64,000 nt of DNA from Shinella curvata (GTDB taxonomy: Bacteria; Pseudomonadota; Alphaproteobacteria; Rhizobiales; Rhizobiaceae), in the NCBI RefSeq assembly GCF_022899935.1, contig NZ_JALJCJ010000001.1, positions 1,138,053 to 1,202,052 of the forward strand, given 5' to 3'. Of the stretch, positions 1 through 9,884 are shown piece after piece; within the stretch, counting starts at the first letter, position 1, and each line of letters begins with the position of its first letter. Both the position numbers and the translations under genes were made by a program. Under the pieces are notes generated by a model, which was not told the DNA's origin, made no database searches, and was given only the letters and a program-made list of their open reading frames with translations.

Positions 1-818
1 AGGCCCGGCAATTTGATGCCGACAAAGGCGAGCAGGAACGTACCGAACGCCGACCAGAGGATTGCCGCCCAGAACAGCGCATGGGGAATTTCACCGATGA
101 AGGGCATCGGCCCGATATGCACGGAGAGTGCAAACAGCACGGGCAGGAAGGCGACCAGCGTCATCACGGCGTCGATCAGGCTGACGCCGAGACCCTCCGT
201 AATCGACGCGAAGCGCATCGTGTCTTCCTGCACACGCTGCGAAGCGCCTTCGATATGGCGCACGCGTGTCCAGAGCGACATGTAGTAATTGTTCATCGCC
301 GAGCGCCAGCGGAAGACATAGTGGCTGACGAAAAACCGGGTGATGACGTAGACAAAGACGCTGATGAAGGCGATCTGGCAGAAGATCAACATCAGATCGA
401 AGAAGTTTTCGACCTTGACCGTGCTGTTTGGCTGAAAGGCGCCCATCAGCGTATCGCCGAACGGGCGACGCCAATTGTTGATGGCAAGCGAGACCTGAAC
501 GCTGAAATAGGTCGAGAAGATGATGAAGGCAGAACCCCAGATCGACCAGTTCGTCCACGGATTGTCCTTCGCCTTCACCTGCCAGAACACACCGAAGATA
601 ACGGTGCAGAGCAGGAAGTAGGTGTAGAACCAGATATTGTCGGGCGTGATGAAATAACCGAGCCCGACGGGCGGATCCGTTCCCTCGGGCAGCGGCGGCA
701 GGCCGATCAGCGCACCGAAATTGGCGCCCACCGTGTACCAGACCCCAATCGCCAGCAGCGTCCAGACGACAAGGGAAGAAAAGAACAGCTTAGGCTGCGG
801 GAAGAAGGAATGGAACAA
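1..818 (-). CDS. bacA: BacA/SbmA-family peptide transporter (C-terminal part outside window)
   Basis: The minus-strand frame gives 272 residues with no stop up to the window edge; E. coli SbmA is about 406 aa, so roughly the last third is missing. It starts at a TTG (MFHSFFPQPK), preceded by an in-frame TGA 15 nt upstream, so no longer start exists. The family core is visible: FVSHYVFRWRSAMN near residues 163-176 and RHIEGASQRVQEDTMRFAS near 187-205, with hydrophobic segments around 10-30, 62-80, 92-112, 144-162, 213-235 and 248-268. SbmA/BacA proteins are inner-membrane, proton-driven importers of antimicrobial peptides; in rhizobia BacA is needed for chronic infection of some legumes. No ABC ATPase domain is seen in the visible part, but BclA-type fusions carry it at the C terminus, which is outside the window. 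It lies downstream of the MFS gene in the same direction. Confidence 0.88.
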   Translation of the reverse strand, partial: MFHSFFPQPKLFFSSLVVWTLLAIGVWYTVGANFGALIGLPPLPEGTDPPVGLGYFITPDNIWFYTYFLLCTVIFGVFWQVKAKDNPWTNWSIWGSAFIIFSTYFSVQVSLAINNWRRPFGDTLMGAFQPNSTVKVENFFDLMLIFCQIAFISVFVYVITRFFVSHYVFRWRSAMNNYYMSLWTRVRHIEGASQRVQEDTMRFASITEGLGVSLIDAVMTLVAFLPVLFALSVHIGPMPFIGEIPHALFWAAILWSAFGTFLLAFVGIKLPG

Positions 819-913
819 GGCGCGGAACTTTCATTTTCTGAGGGCAGCAGCGCCGCCGGTTCGCGCCGAACCTAGAGGAGTTTGCGAAAGGCAACAATCG
901 CCAAGCGCCCGGA

Positions 914-2104
914 TTACCGAGATTTAATGGAAAGCGCTCCCCCTATCACAAAGGTCACGGCGGCAAGGAGCAGGATCGCTGCGGCAGCGAGACTGGGCAG
1001 GACATAGCTGCCGGTGCGTGCAGCAAGGAAACCCGCGCCGAGCGGTCCCAGGATCTGCCCGACGCCGAAGGCGGCCGTCATCAGCGCGAGGACCTGGCGC
1101 GGGCTTTCACTCGCCAGAACCCTGCCGAGTTGCAGACCGTAGGCGGTGATGACGATGAAGGTAAGGCCGAGCAGAACGCCGCCAATGAGCGCCGAGGCGG
1201 GGAATGGCAGCGTGACGGTGACGGCAACCCCGACCACCTCGACGAGCAGCGCCGCCAGATAGGCCGTCGCCACCCCATAGCGCCGCTCCATCGGTTTCCA
1301 GGCGATGACGGAAATTGCCGCGGACGCACCCGTGACCAGCCAGGTGAGGCATTCGAGCAGCGGGCTCTGCGCACCCTCCCGCGCGATGGCGACGATGAAG
1401 GTGGCGGTAACGACATAGCCGATGCCGAACAGACCGTAGCTCAGCGTCAGCGCGACGAGCGGCCGCGTCCAGACGATGGCGGGCTCCCGCCGCCCACCCG
1501 TGTGACCTTCCGGGCGCGGCAGAAGCCGAACAACCGCCGCAAGGCCGGCGGCACCGAGCAGTGCCCCGGCAAGCCAGTCGATGCGCCAGGTCGGGATCGC
1601 GAAGGGACCGGCGAGCGACAGAAGATAGACCAGGAGGGCAGAGACCGCGATGCCGCAGCCCACGCCCGAAAAATGCGCCATCTGCACACGCGGGTCGCCG
1701 TGACGGAGACCAATGGACAGTACGATGCCGGAGGTGAAGATCATGGCGAACGCGCTGGCAAGGCCGGCCAGGAAGCGCACGACGGACAGCGCGGCAACGC
1801 CCGAAAGCAGCCCCATGGCGACGAGCAGCACGACGGTGGATGCCAATGCGCCCAGGGCGATGCGCCGTTCGAGGCCTGCCGCCCAGCCGTAGGCGGCCAG
1901 CACCGCACCGAGCAGATAACCCGCGAAATTGGCGGCCGCGATGATGCCGGCATCGGCGGCGTTGAGCCCGAGGCCCGCCATCATGCCCGGCAACACGGGC
2001 GTATAGAAGAAACGGCCGAGGCCCATGGCGACGGCCATCGCGATCGCGCCGGCAAGGGCGGCCCGGACGGGTTCGCGCGACAGAACGGGTGTGCGTTGCA
2101 TCAT
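914..2104 (-). CDS. YbfB/YjiJ-family MFS transporter
   Basis: About 396 aa with twelve hydrophobic segments and short loops. The N-terminal signature (GLGRFFYTPVLPGM, just after the first helix) is typical of the YbfB/YjiJ branch of the major facilitator superfamily, whose substrates are largely unknown. Expected location is the inner membrane, acting as a secondary transporter. The start is uncertain: an in-frame ATG at 2128 would add eight residues (MLQCDGRG), while the paired ATGs at 2104/2101 begin just before the first helix; neither has a strong ribosome binding site. The gene is co-directional with the BacA-family gene about 95 bp downstream. Substrate cannot be assigned. Confidence 0.8.
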   Translation of the reverse strand: MMQRTPVLSREPVRAALAGAIAMAVAMGLGRFFYTPVLPGMMAGLGLNAADAGIIAAANFAGYLLGAVLAAYGWAAGLERRIALGALASTVVLLVAMGLLSGVAALSVVRFLAGLASAFAMIFTSGIVLSIGLRHGDPRVQMAHFSGVGCGIAVSALLVYLLSLAGPFAIPTWRIDWLAGALLGAAGLAAVVRLLPRPEGHTGGRREPAIVWTRPLVALTLSYGLFGIGYVVTATFIVAIAREGAQSPLLECLTWLVTGASAAISVIAWKPMERRYGVATAYLAALLVEVVGVAVTVTLPFPASALIGGVLLGLTFIVITAYGLQLGRVLASESPRQVLALMTAAFGVGQILGPLGAGFLAARTGSYVLPSLAAAAILLLAAVTFVIGGALSIKSR

Positions 2105-2193
2105 GCCGCGACCATCGCACTGCAACATGGCCGCGACAAACGAGATTAATTGATCGACGGATCAGCGCCGGTGAAGGCTTGGAAGAGCGGGGC

Positions 2194-2946
2194 TCAGCCC
2201 GGCAGCGTCACGACCAGTGGCCCGTTGCGCGTGGCGACGACCGTGTGCTCGAACTGCACCGTCGGCGCATTCGGCTCACTGTAGAGCGTCCATTCGTCCC
2301 GGTCGCCGCTTTCGGCCCAGTTGGCGCCGAGCGACAGGAACGGTTCGACCGTGAAGACGAGGCCATCCGTCATGCGGCGCGTTTCCTGTGGATCGGGCCA
2401 GGTCGCGATTTCCGTCGGCTCCTCGTGCAGCGACCGGCCAACGCCGTGGCTGGCGAGATTGGCGATAAGCGTGTAGCGGTTCTTGCGGGCGAATTCGCCG
2501 ATCGCGTTGCCGACCTGCGCCAGCGGCTTGCCGGCCTTCACCTCCTTGAGACCGACCCACAGCGCGCGCTTGCCATCCCGGCAGAGCCGTTCGACCGCCG
2601 GCGTCGAACGTCCGACAACGAAAGAGGCGCCCGTATCGGCAAAGTAGCCGTCGAGCACCGCCGAGACATCGATATTGACGAGATCGCCATCTTGGATCAC
2701 CCGGTCGCCGGGAATGCCATGCGCGACTTCCTCATTGACGGAAATGCAGGTCGCGCCCGGAAACTTGTAGCAGCTTTCCGGCGCCGAGACCGCACCCGCG
2801 GCCTCCAGCAGGCGTCGGCCGATCAGGTCGAGTTCGGCCGTCGTCATGCCGGGGCGCACCGCCGTCTGCATGTGTTGCAGCACGTTGGCGCAAATCCGGC
2901 CGATGGCCTTCAGGCCGTTGAGGTCGTCGTCGTTTTCCAGGGTCAT
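2194..2946 (-). CDS. map: type I methionine aminopeptidase
   Basis: 250 aa, the normal length of bacterial type I MetAP. It removes the initiator methionine from nascent proteins in the cytosol. The pita-bread-fold metal ligands appear in order: VNIDVSAVLDGYFADTGASF (two Asp), ASHGVGRSLHEEP (His region), FTVEPF (Glu) and the final FEHTVVAT (Glu). I chose the ATG at 2946 (MTLENDDD) because AGAGAGA lies six bases upstream; an in-frame ATG at 2976 lacks this. It is probably a second or specialised map copy, since it is not beside rpsE/secY or the usual map neighbours; that is inference. Confidence 0.9.
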   Translation of the reverse strand: MTLENDDDLNGLKAIGRICANVLQHMQTAVRPGMTTAELDLIGRRLLEAAGAVSAPESCYKFPGATCISVNEEVAHGIPGDRVIQDGDLVNIDVSAVLDGYFADTGASFVVGRSTPAVERLCRDGKRALWVGLKEVKAGKPLAQVGNAIGEFARKNRYTLIANLASHGVGRSLHEEPTEIATWPDPQETRRMTDGLVFTVEPFLSLGANWAESGDRDEWTLYSEPNAPTVQFEHTVVATRNGPLVVTLPG

Positions 2947-2960
2947 CGTATCTCTCTTTC

Positions 2961-2982
2961 GCGGGCGTCCTACCACGCCCGC
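2961..2982 (-). terminator. GC-rich hairpin between the LLM oxidoreductase and map
   Basis: GCGGGCGT, a six-base loop, then ACGCCCGC: a perfect 8-bp stem in the 45-bp gap after the luciferase-like gene and just before the map ribosome binding site. No T-run follows on the minus strand, so it could be a weak terminator or a stabilising hairpin rather than a full intrinsic terminator. Confidence 0.35.
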
Positions 2983-2991
2983 GCGCCGCTG

Positions 2992-4053
2992 TCAGGCGGA
3001 AGCAGGCTCGGACTTCGCCGATTGCTCCGCCAGCATCTCGCGCACCAAGGGTGCGACGCGGCTGCCGTACAGTTCGATTCCGCGCAAAATTTGATCATGC
3101 GGCATCAGCCCGATCGCCATCTGCAACAGGAAGCGGTCATTCCTGAAGATCTTCTGGTGTGCGACGATCTTGCGGGCCACGGACTCGGGATCGCCGAGGA
3201 AGAGATGGCCGGTCGGACCGGTCGACTGGTCGAACTGCGCCCGGCTCGTCGGCCCCCAGCCGCGCTCGCCGCCGATGCGGTTCATCACCGCGGCCTGCGG
3301 GCCATAGAAGGCATCCGCCGCCGCCTCGGTCGTATCGGCGATGAAGCCATGCACGTTGATGCTGGTCTTCAGCTTCGCCTCATCCTGGCCGGCGCGCCGC
3401 GCAGCCTCGCGGTAGAGGTCGAAGAGCGGAGCATACCGCGACGGCGTGCCGCCGATGATGGCAAGCGCCAGCGGCAGGCCATAGGCGCCGGCCCGCGCCA
3501 CCGATTGCGGCGTGCCGCCGACGGCGATCCAGATCGGCATCCTGCCATGCGCCGGACGCGGATAGACACCGAGCCCCGGCAGCGGCGCCCGCATCGTGCC
3601 GTTCCAGGAAACCTTTTCGCTCTCGTTCAGCGCCAGCAGCAGATCGAGCTTTTCTTCGAAAAGCACGTCGTAGTCGTCAAGCGCATAACCGAAGAGCGGG
3701 AAGGATTCGATAAAGGAGCCGCGCCCCGCCATGATTTCCGCCCGGCCGCCGGAAATGAGATCAACCGTCGAAAACTGCTGGAAGACACGAACCGGATCGT
3801 CCGACGAGAGCACAGTCACTGCGCTGGACAGCCTGATATTCTTCGTGCGCGCCGCCGCGGCGGCGAGCACGACGGCAGGCGCGGAAGCCGCATAGTCCGG
3901 CCGGTGATGTTCGCCCAGCCCGAAGACATCGAGCCCGACCTGATCGGCCAGCTCGATTTCCTCAAGCAGGTTCTTTAGCCGCCGCTCCCCTTCCCGCCCC
4001 TTGTCGGCTGCGGTGGGATCGACATCGGCAAATGTGTAGAGGCCAAGTTCCAT
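2992..4053 (-). CDS. LLM-class flavin-dependent oxidoreductase (luciferase-like)
   Basis: 353 aa, a normal length for luciferase-like monooxygenases. The start [11 protein letters not shown] is the typical first beta strand of the TIM barrel, and [18 protein letters not shown] (residues about 43-60) is the hallmark loop of the family. [14 protein letters not shown] matches the downstream phosphate/flavin region. Such enzymes use FMNH2 and O2 on varied substrates; the physiological substrate here cannot be deduced. It precedes map by 45 bp on the same strand. Confidence 0.87.
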   Translation of the reverse strand: MELGLYTFADVDPTAADKGREGERRLKNLLEEIELADQVGLDVFGLGEHHRPDYAASAPAVVLAAAAARTKNIRLSSAVTVLSSDDPVRVFQQFSTVDLISGGRAEIMAGRGSFIESFPLFGYALDDYDVLFEEKLDLLLALNESEKVSWNGTMRAPLPGLGVYPRPAHGRMPIWIAVGGTPQSVARAGAYGLPLALAIIGGTPSRYAPLFDLYREAARRAGQDEAKLKTSINVHGFIADTTEAAADAFYGPQAAVMNRIGGERGWGPTSRAQFDQSTGPTGHLFLGDPESVARKIVAHQKIFRNDRFLLQMAIGLMPHDQILRGIELYGSRVAPLVREMLAEQSAKSEPASA

Positions 4054-4160
4054 GGGAGGTTCCAGATGAGAGGATTTCTCCTCACATATGGGCGGGCCGC
4101 GCGGGTTGAAAGGCCCTGCCGGGAAACAGTGTGTTCACCAAGCCTCCCGCGTCGAACAAA

Positions 4161-4182
4161 ACGGGGCGGTTTCCCGCCCCGT
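4161..4182 (-). terminator. rho-independent terminator downstream of the SRPBCC gene
   Basis: ACGGGGCGG-TTTC-CCGCCCCGT is a perfect 9-bp stem with a 4-nt loop. Read on the minus strand it is followed by TTTTGTT, and it begins 9 bp after the stop of the SRPBCC gene, so it should end the yciI-ecf42-SRPBCC transcript. The rest of 4054-4190 shows nothing else that I recognise. Confidence 0.75.
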
Positions 4183-4190
4183 CTGAGGGT

Positions 4191-4676
4191 TTAAAGCTTC
4201 GACGCCACCTCTTCCAGCTGGGTCGCCACCTGCCCCCAGCCTTCGTGAAAACCCATCTTCTCGTGCGCTTCGCAATCCTCGACGTTCCAGTGGCGAGCGA
4301 TGGCGGTGTAGCGCGTCTGGCCGTTGCCGAGATCATCGAACAGAATTTCGGCACTGAAGAAGGCCTTTTCGGTCGGCTTCCAGTCCGGGCCGAAGGCATC
4401 GGTTGTGATGATGCGCTTGTCCTTCTCGACCTTCAGGAAGACGCCGGTCGAATCCATGTGGAAACCATCCGGGCCGGTCATAACCGTGCGGAACTTGCCG
4501 CCCTCACGCGGCTCCATGTCGACAAGCGCCAGTTCGTAAGGCTTGGGCATGAACCACTCCTTCAGAATCTCGGGCGTCGTCCAGGCCTTGAAGAGCTGGG
4601 CAGGCGTGGCGTTCAGCACGCGGGTCAACACCAGTTCGCGGTTGTTGGCGGGCTTGATTTCGGCGTTCACGTTCAT
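4191..4676 (-). CDS. SRPBCC (AHSA1-type) domain protein
   Basis: 161 aa. The pattern RVLNATPAQLFKAWTTPEILKEWF at the N terminus and TRYTAIARHWNVEDCEAHEKMGFHEGWGQ in the second half are typical of Activator-of-Hsp90-homologue-1-like START/SRPBCC proteins (ligand-binding helix-grip fold). The start has a strong ribosome binding site (GAGGAGGACATC then ATG). It lies 80 bp downstream of an ECF42 sigma factor. SRPBCC proteins commonly accompany ECF sigma/DGPF modules, so it may be part of the same response, but its ligand is unknown. Confidence 0.85.
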   Translation of the reverse strand: MNVNAEIKPANNRELVLTRVLNATPAQLFKAWTTPEILKEWFMPKPYELALVDMEPREGGKFRTVMTGPDGFHMDSTGVFLKVEKDKRIITTDAFGPDWKPTEKAFFSAEILFDDLGNGQTRYTAIARHWNVEDCEAHEKMGFHEGWGQVATQLEEVASKL

Positions 4677-4756
4677 GATGTCCTCCTCGTTCGGATGTGT
4701 TTGTCGGTTCGTATCAAGGACGCCCGACGGAGGAGCGATCCGACATCGAACGCAGA

Positions 4757-6013
4757 TTATTTTTCAGCGGCCGCCATCTCCCGCTGCACGCAATCGAGAT
4801 GCTGGCGGATATGGGCGGCTTCCGCCGGCGTGGTGGCGAGCGCGATGGCGCGGTCGAAGGCCTCGTGCGCCTCGCTATAGCGGCCGAGCTGCTTCAGAAG
4901 TCCGCCGCGCAGGCCATGAAAATAGAAATAGCCCGAGAGTTTTTCCGCCAGCGGCTCGACCAGTGCCAGTGCGGCCTCCGGCCCCGACCGCTTCGACACC
5001 GCGACGGCGCGGTTGAGCCGCACCACCGGCGACGGCTGCAGGCGCTCCAGCGTCTGGTAGAGTAAGTCGATCTGCAGCCAATCCGTCTCCGCCGCCGTCG
5101 TCGCGCGGGCATGCAGGGCGGCAATCGCCGCCTGAATCTGTAAAGCGCCGGGCGTGCGGTGGCGGATCGCCTTGTCGATCAGGACCAGCGCTTCGTCGAT
5201 CAGCGCGCGATCCCACAGCGAGCGATCCTGATCCTCCAACAACACGATCTGGCCGTCGGCGTCGAAGCGGGCGTCGAGGCGCGAATGCTGGAGCAGAAGC
5301 AGCGCCGTCAGTCCCATGATCTCCGGCTCGGAGGGGAAAAGCGTCAAGAGAAGTCGCGCCAGCCGGATCGCCTCCGCGCAGAAGGGCGTGTCCGCCCTCT
5401 CTGGTGCGCCGGCAGAGTAACCCTCGTTGAAAACGAGATAGATCATCGCCGCGACAAGCCCGAGCCGTTCGGCGCGTGCCACGGCATCCGGCGTCTCGAA
5501 GGGAATGCCTGCCGCCCCCACCTTCGCCTTGGCGCGCGTGATACGCTGTTCCATCGCGGCTTCGGAGACGAGAAAGGCTTTGGCGATCTGCCTTACCGAA
5601 AGGCCGGAGACGATACGCAGCGCCAGCGCGATCTGCTGGGTCGCCGGCAGGTCCGGATGGCAGCAGACGAAGAGCAGGCGCAGGATATCGTCGCGGTAAT
5701 GCGCACCGTCCAGCCGATCCGCGAGATCGCTTTCCGTATCCTCCAGATCGGACAGCACCTCTTCGGGTGGAAGCGGCTGGTGTTTGGCGCGTTTGCGCAC
5801 CTGGTCGATGCCGCTGTTGCGGCCGACGAAGATGAGCCAGGCTGCCGGATCGCGTGGCGGACCCTTCTCGGGCCAGTTTTTCAGCGCGCGAAGGCAGGCC
5901 TCCTGAAAGGCCTCCTCCGCCAGGTCGAGGTTGCGGAAGTAGCGCAGCAGCGCCCCCATGGCCTGCGGCCGTGCCGATGTCAGCGCCAGATCGATCCAGG
6001 CAAGCTCTGTCAT
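4757..6013 (-). CDS. ECF42-type RNA polymerase sigma factor with C-terminal TPR-like extension
   Basis: 418 aa, far longer than a plain ECF sigma factor. Region sigma2 is near residues 10-80 (DLAEEAFQEACLRALKNWP), and sigma4 follows near 110-160 (LALRIVSGLSVRQIAKAFLVSEAAMEQRI, a helix-turn-helix). The remaining ~240 residues are helical (repeated pattern LHARATTAAETDWLQIDLLYQTLE) and correspond to the DUF6596/TPR-like extension of group ECF42. That group has no classic anti-sigma factor and is encoded beside DGPF proteins. The ATG overlaps the stop of the upstream yciI gene as ATGA (6010-6013), a sign of translational coupling. Confidence 0.9.
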   Translation of the reverse strand: MTELAWIDLALTSARPQAMGALLRYFRNLDLAEEAFQEACLRALKNWPEKGPPRDPAAWLIFVGRNSGIDQVRKRAKHQPLPPEEVLSDLEDTESDLADRLDGAHYRDDILRLLFVCCHPDLPATQQIALALRIVSGLSVRQIAKAFLVSEAAMEQRITRAKAKVGAAGIPFETPDAVARAERLGLVAAMIYLVFNEGYSAGAPERADTPFCAEAIRLARLLLTLFPSEPEIMGLTALLLLQHSRLDARFDADGQIVLLEDQDRSLWDRALIDEALVLIDKAIRHRTPGALQIQAAIAALHARATTAAETDWLQIDLLYQTLERLQPSPVVRLNRAVAVSKRSGPEAALALVEPLAEKLSGYFYFHGLRGGLLKQLGRYSEAHEAFDRAIALATTPAEAAHIRQHLDCVQREMAAAEK

Positions 6014-6384
6014 GTTATGGGGACTCCCGGATTGAAGAACTGCAACGGCCGGATTTCATAGGTGCCATTGGCCGGATTGGCGGCGGAAAGCTCGCGCGCG
6101 AAGGTGATCGCCTCGTCCAGGGTGGCCGCCTCCAGCACGAAGAAGCCGAGGAACTGCTCCTTGGTCTCCGCGAAGGGGCCATCCATGATGATGTCGTCGG
6201 TCGCACCCTTGCGCACCGTAACGGCCGCCGTCGTCGGCATCAGCCGCGCGACGGGGCCAAGCTTGCCGGCCTCGGCATAACGCTGGTTGACGGCGCCAAG
6301 ATCAGCCATGACCTTGTCGTCCAGCTCCTTTGACCAGGCATTGATCTCGCTTTCGCAATCGTAACAAAGAACGGCATACAACAT
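6010..6384 (-). CDS. YciI-family (DGPF) protein, ECF42 partner
   Basis: 124 aa ferredoxin-like-fold YciI/YCII-related protein. The diagnostic DGPFAETKEQ sequence sits near residues 70-79. Proteins with this motif are encoded next to ECF42 sigma factors in many bacteria and are thought to be members of the sigma factor's own output, with unknown biochemical role. Its stop overlaps the sigma factor start by 4 bp, so the two are probably translated together. The start MLYAVLCYDCES is the usual beginning for the family. Confidence 0.88.
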   Translation of the reverse strand: MLYAVLCYDCESEINAWSKELDDKVMADLGAVNQRYAEAGKLGPVARLMPTTAAVTVRKGATDDIIMDGPFAETKEQFLGFFVLEAATLDEAITFARELSAANPANGTYEIRPLQFFNPGVPIT

Positions 6385-6576
6385 GGTGAACTCCCGTTGA
6401 CTGAAAGACGTAGGAGTAGCCGCTCAGCCGACAGGGCGCACCGGATTATTTTTGGATTTTGGGTGAGAGGCGCGAGTTGGGTCGAATTCGACTTACACCC
6501 TTTGCAAATTCTTAAACCCAGGCGTGAAATCTGTCGCCACTAAAAGTTGCCCTGTTTAGTATGCATAGGTATCGAA

Positions 6577-6900
6577 ATGCCCTGGTGGATGCATGTTGTT
6601 GGTTTTTTGTTGGGGGTCGGGGCCGTAGTCGCTGGCGTCGTGTTTCGCCCATTTTTGCGATCCGATTGGGGCATGCCCACGGTTCTTCTAATCTTGTTCG
6701 TCGCAACATCGGCCGTCTCTGGCTATGGTGGCCCCGGAAAGCCTTACTCCCCCCTCTTCGGGCTCGCATGCGGGTGCTTGCTTATGCTCGGAATTGGGGT
6801 CGGGATGCACTCACACCCATTCATCGGTGCGCTGGCTTGTTTTGGACTAGGGTACCTCGGATCAAAAACAAAATTTGCCCAAGACAGGCTCAGCAAATGA
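6577..6900 (+). CDS. small predicted inner-membrane protein, unknown function
   Basis: 107 aa from the ATG at 6577 (MPWWMHVVGF). An upstream in-frame TTG at 6547 would add ten residues, but the added stretch is not obviously protein-like. There are three to four hydrophobic segments (about residues 5-25, 35-50, 60-78, 82-98) with glycine-rich stretches. G+C is visibly lower than in the neighbouring genes. I do not recognise the family. It stands alone between two minus-strand genes, with 192 bp upstream back to yciI where no clear promoter motif was seen. A short spurious reading is possible but the membrane pattern is coherent. Confidence 0.5.
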   Translation: MPWWMHVVGFLLGVGAVVAGVVFRPFLRSDWGMPTVLLILFVATSAVSGYGGPGKPYSPLFGLACGCLLMLGIGVGMHSHPFIGALACFGLGYLGSKTKFAQDRLSK

Positions 6901-6956
6901 AACCGCGCCGTCTGTGTTCACAGCATATGAGAATGCGGGAAGTCGCAATGAACTGA

Positions 6957-7361
6957 TCAAATCTTGAACACGTCATCCTGCCAGAACACGATGACGTAAC
7001 CACCATTGGGCTCGGCCTCGTCCGCCCAGGCCCGCAATTGCGCATGATACGGTTCGCGCCGCCAGATATCGGGATGGTCGGGATCGACCAGAACGGTGAT
7101 CTGCGGCCCCTGCCGGTAGACCATCATATGCGAGCGGGACGGCTCCCAGGCTTCCCCAAGCGCCTCTTCGGTCATCCACAGACAGAGAAAGTCGCGGCAG
7201 ACCGACGGCCGGTCCGCATAGATTGAGCAGCCCTTGCCCTCGATGCAATGCCGACACCAGGCATTGGCCGGCTTGTCGAACAGATCGATATCCGGCAACC
7301 GGCAACAGAGCGTGCAGGTGCCGCAGGATCGGCCGGGGACAATGGCGGGAGATGGATGCAT
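6957..7361 (-). CDS. YkgJ-type cysteine-cluster protein
   Basis: 134 aa with the CxxCxxCC motif near the N terminus (CGTCTLCCRLP) followed by WCRHCIEGKGCSIY and RPSVCRDFLC. This spacing matches the YkgJ/UPF0153 family, zinc or iron-sulphur chelating proteins of unknown function. The start MHPSPAIVPGRSC lies 12 residues before the first Cys. It is preceded (49 bp) by glpK on the same strand and could be co-transcribed. Nothing suggests a substrate. Confidence 0.85.
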   Translation of the reverse strand: MHPSPAIVPGRSCGTCTLCCRLPDIDLFDKPANAWCRHCIEGKGCSIYADRPSVCRDFLCLWMTEEALGEAWEPSRSHMMVYRQGPQITVLVDPDHPDIWRREPYHAQLRAWADEAEPNGGYVIVFWQDDVFKI

Positions 7362-7410
7362 GGGTGACGCATAGCATCCGCCCGCGTCGCCTTGAAGGGG
7401 GAGCGGAAAG

Positions 7411-8904
<1,494 letters not shown>

Positions 8905-8960
8905 GCAGTCCTCCCCTTGGAAGGCCTCTCCCAGGCCCTTCGGAATCTTCAATACGAGAC

Positions 8961-8990
8961 TAAAACGAATGTCAAAGGAAAATAAAACGC
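8961..8990. promoter_or_regulatory. candidate operator direct repeats upstream of glpK
   Basis: TAAAACGA (8961-8968) and TAAAACGC (8983-8990) are near-identical octamers spaced 22 bp apart, two helical turns. Between them, on the minus strand, is a TTGACA that could be the glpK -35 box. DeoR-family GlpR repressors often control glpK, so this may be their site; that is inference from position only. Confidence 0.3.
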
Positions 8991-9100
8991 AAATCCCGCT
9001 TCGCTCCCAGCGGGACTGTAGCGTGCGGAAAACACAATTGTCATCGCTTGAGTTTTAGGCGTAGGCTATCGCAACGCAGCATGACCTGGAGAGTACAAGC

Positions 9101-9874
9101 ATGAAAAGTGTCGTCGTCACCGGCTCCACCAGCGGCATCGGCCTCGCCATTGCCGAAGCTTTTGCGGAAACCGACGCAAACGTCATCATCAACGGTTTTG
9201 GCAATGCCGATGAGATCGAGGCGATCAGGGCGAGGCTCGACGGCCTCGGCAAAGGTCGCGTGCTCTACCACCCCGCCGACATGACGAAGCCGCACGAAAT
9301 CTCCGACCTCATCCAGACCGCCGTGGAGGAATTCGACGGCGTCGATATCCTCGTCAACAATGCCGGCATCCAGCATGTCGAGAAGATCGAGGACTTTCCA
9401 CCGGAAAAGTGGGACCAGATCATCGCGATCAACCTCTCCTCCTCGTTCCACACCATCCGCAATGCCGTTCCGCATATGAAGCGCAAGGGCTGGGGCCGCA
9501 TCATCAATATCGCCTCGGCGCACGGCCTCGTCGCCTCGCCCTTCAAGGCGGCCTATGTGGCGGCGAAACACGGCGTCATGGGCCTGACGAAGACCGTCGC
9601 GCTCGAGGTCGCGGAAAACCGCATCACCGCCAACACCATCTGCCCTGGCTACGTGCTGACGCCGCTCGTCGAAAAGCAGATCCCCGACACGGCAAAGGCG
9701 CGCGGCATCAGCGAGGCGCAGGTGAAGTCCGATGTCATGCTGAAATTCCAGCCGACCAAGGAATTCGTCGGTACGGACGAGGTGGCGGCCATTGCGCTTT
9801 TTCTCGCCTCGGATGCGGCAAAGTCGATCAACGGCACCCATATATCCGTCGATGGCGGCTGGACCGCCCAATAA
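9101..9874 (+). CDS. bdhA: D-3-hydroxybutyrate dehydrogenase
   Basis: 257-aa short-chain dehydrogenase. It shows the NAD-binding TGSTSGIGLAIA (residues 6-17), NNAG (about 86-89), catalytic Ser and the YVAAKHG motif (Tyr/Lys near 152-156). The long insert with PLVEKQIPDTAKARGI is typical of D-beta-hydroxybutyrate dehydrogenase, which interconverts 3-hydroxybutyrate and acetoacetate with NAD(H) in polyhydroxybutyrate/ketone metabolism. It starts the xdh gene run; in Sinorhizobium meliloti bdhA is likewise co-transcribed with xdhA2 and xdhB2. The stop is 10 bp before xdhA. Confidence 0.95.
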   Translation: MKSVVVTGSTSGIGLAIAEAFAETDANVIINGFGNADEIEAIRARLDGLGKGRVLYHPADMTKPHEISDLIQTAVEEFDGVDILVNNAGIQHVEKIEDFPPEKWDQIIAINLSSSFHTIRNAVPHMKRKGWGRIINIASAHGLVASPFKAAYVAAKHGVMGLTKTVALEVAENRITANTICPGYVLTPLVEKQIPDTAKARGISEAQVKSDVMLKFQPTKEFVGTDEVAAIALFLASDAAKSINGTHISVDGGWTAQ

Positions 9875-9884
9875 GGCAAGGCAT

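Noticed and set aside
2089-3978. A 629-codon plus-strand open frame opposite map and the LLM oxidoreductase
   Set aside because: Antisense shadow of two recognisable genes; low-complexity Arg-rich translation.
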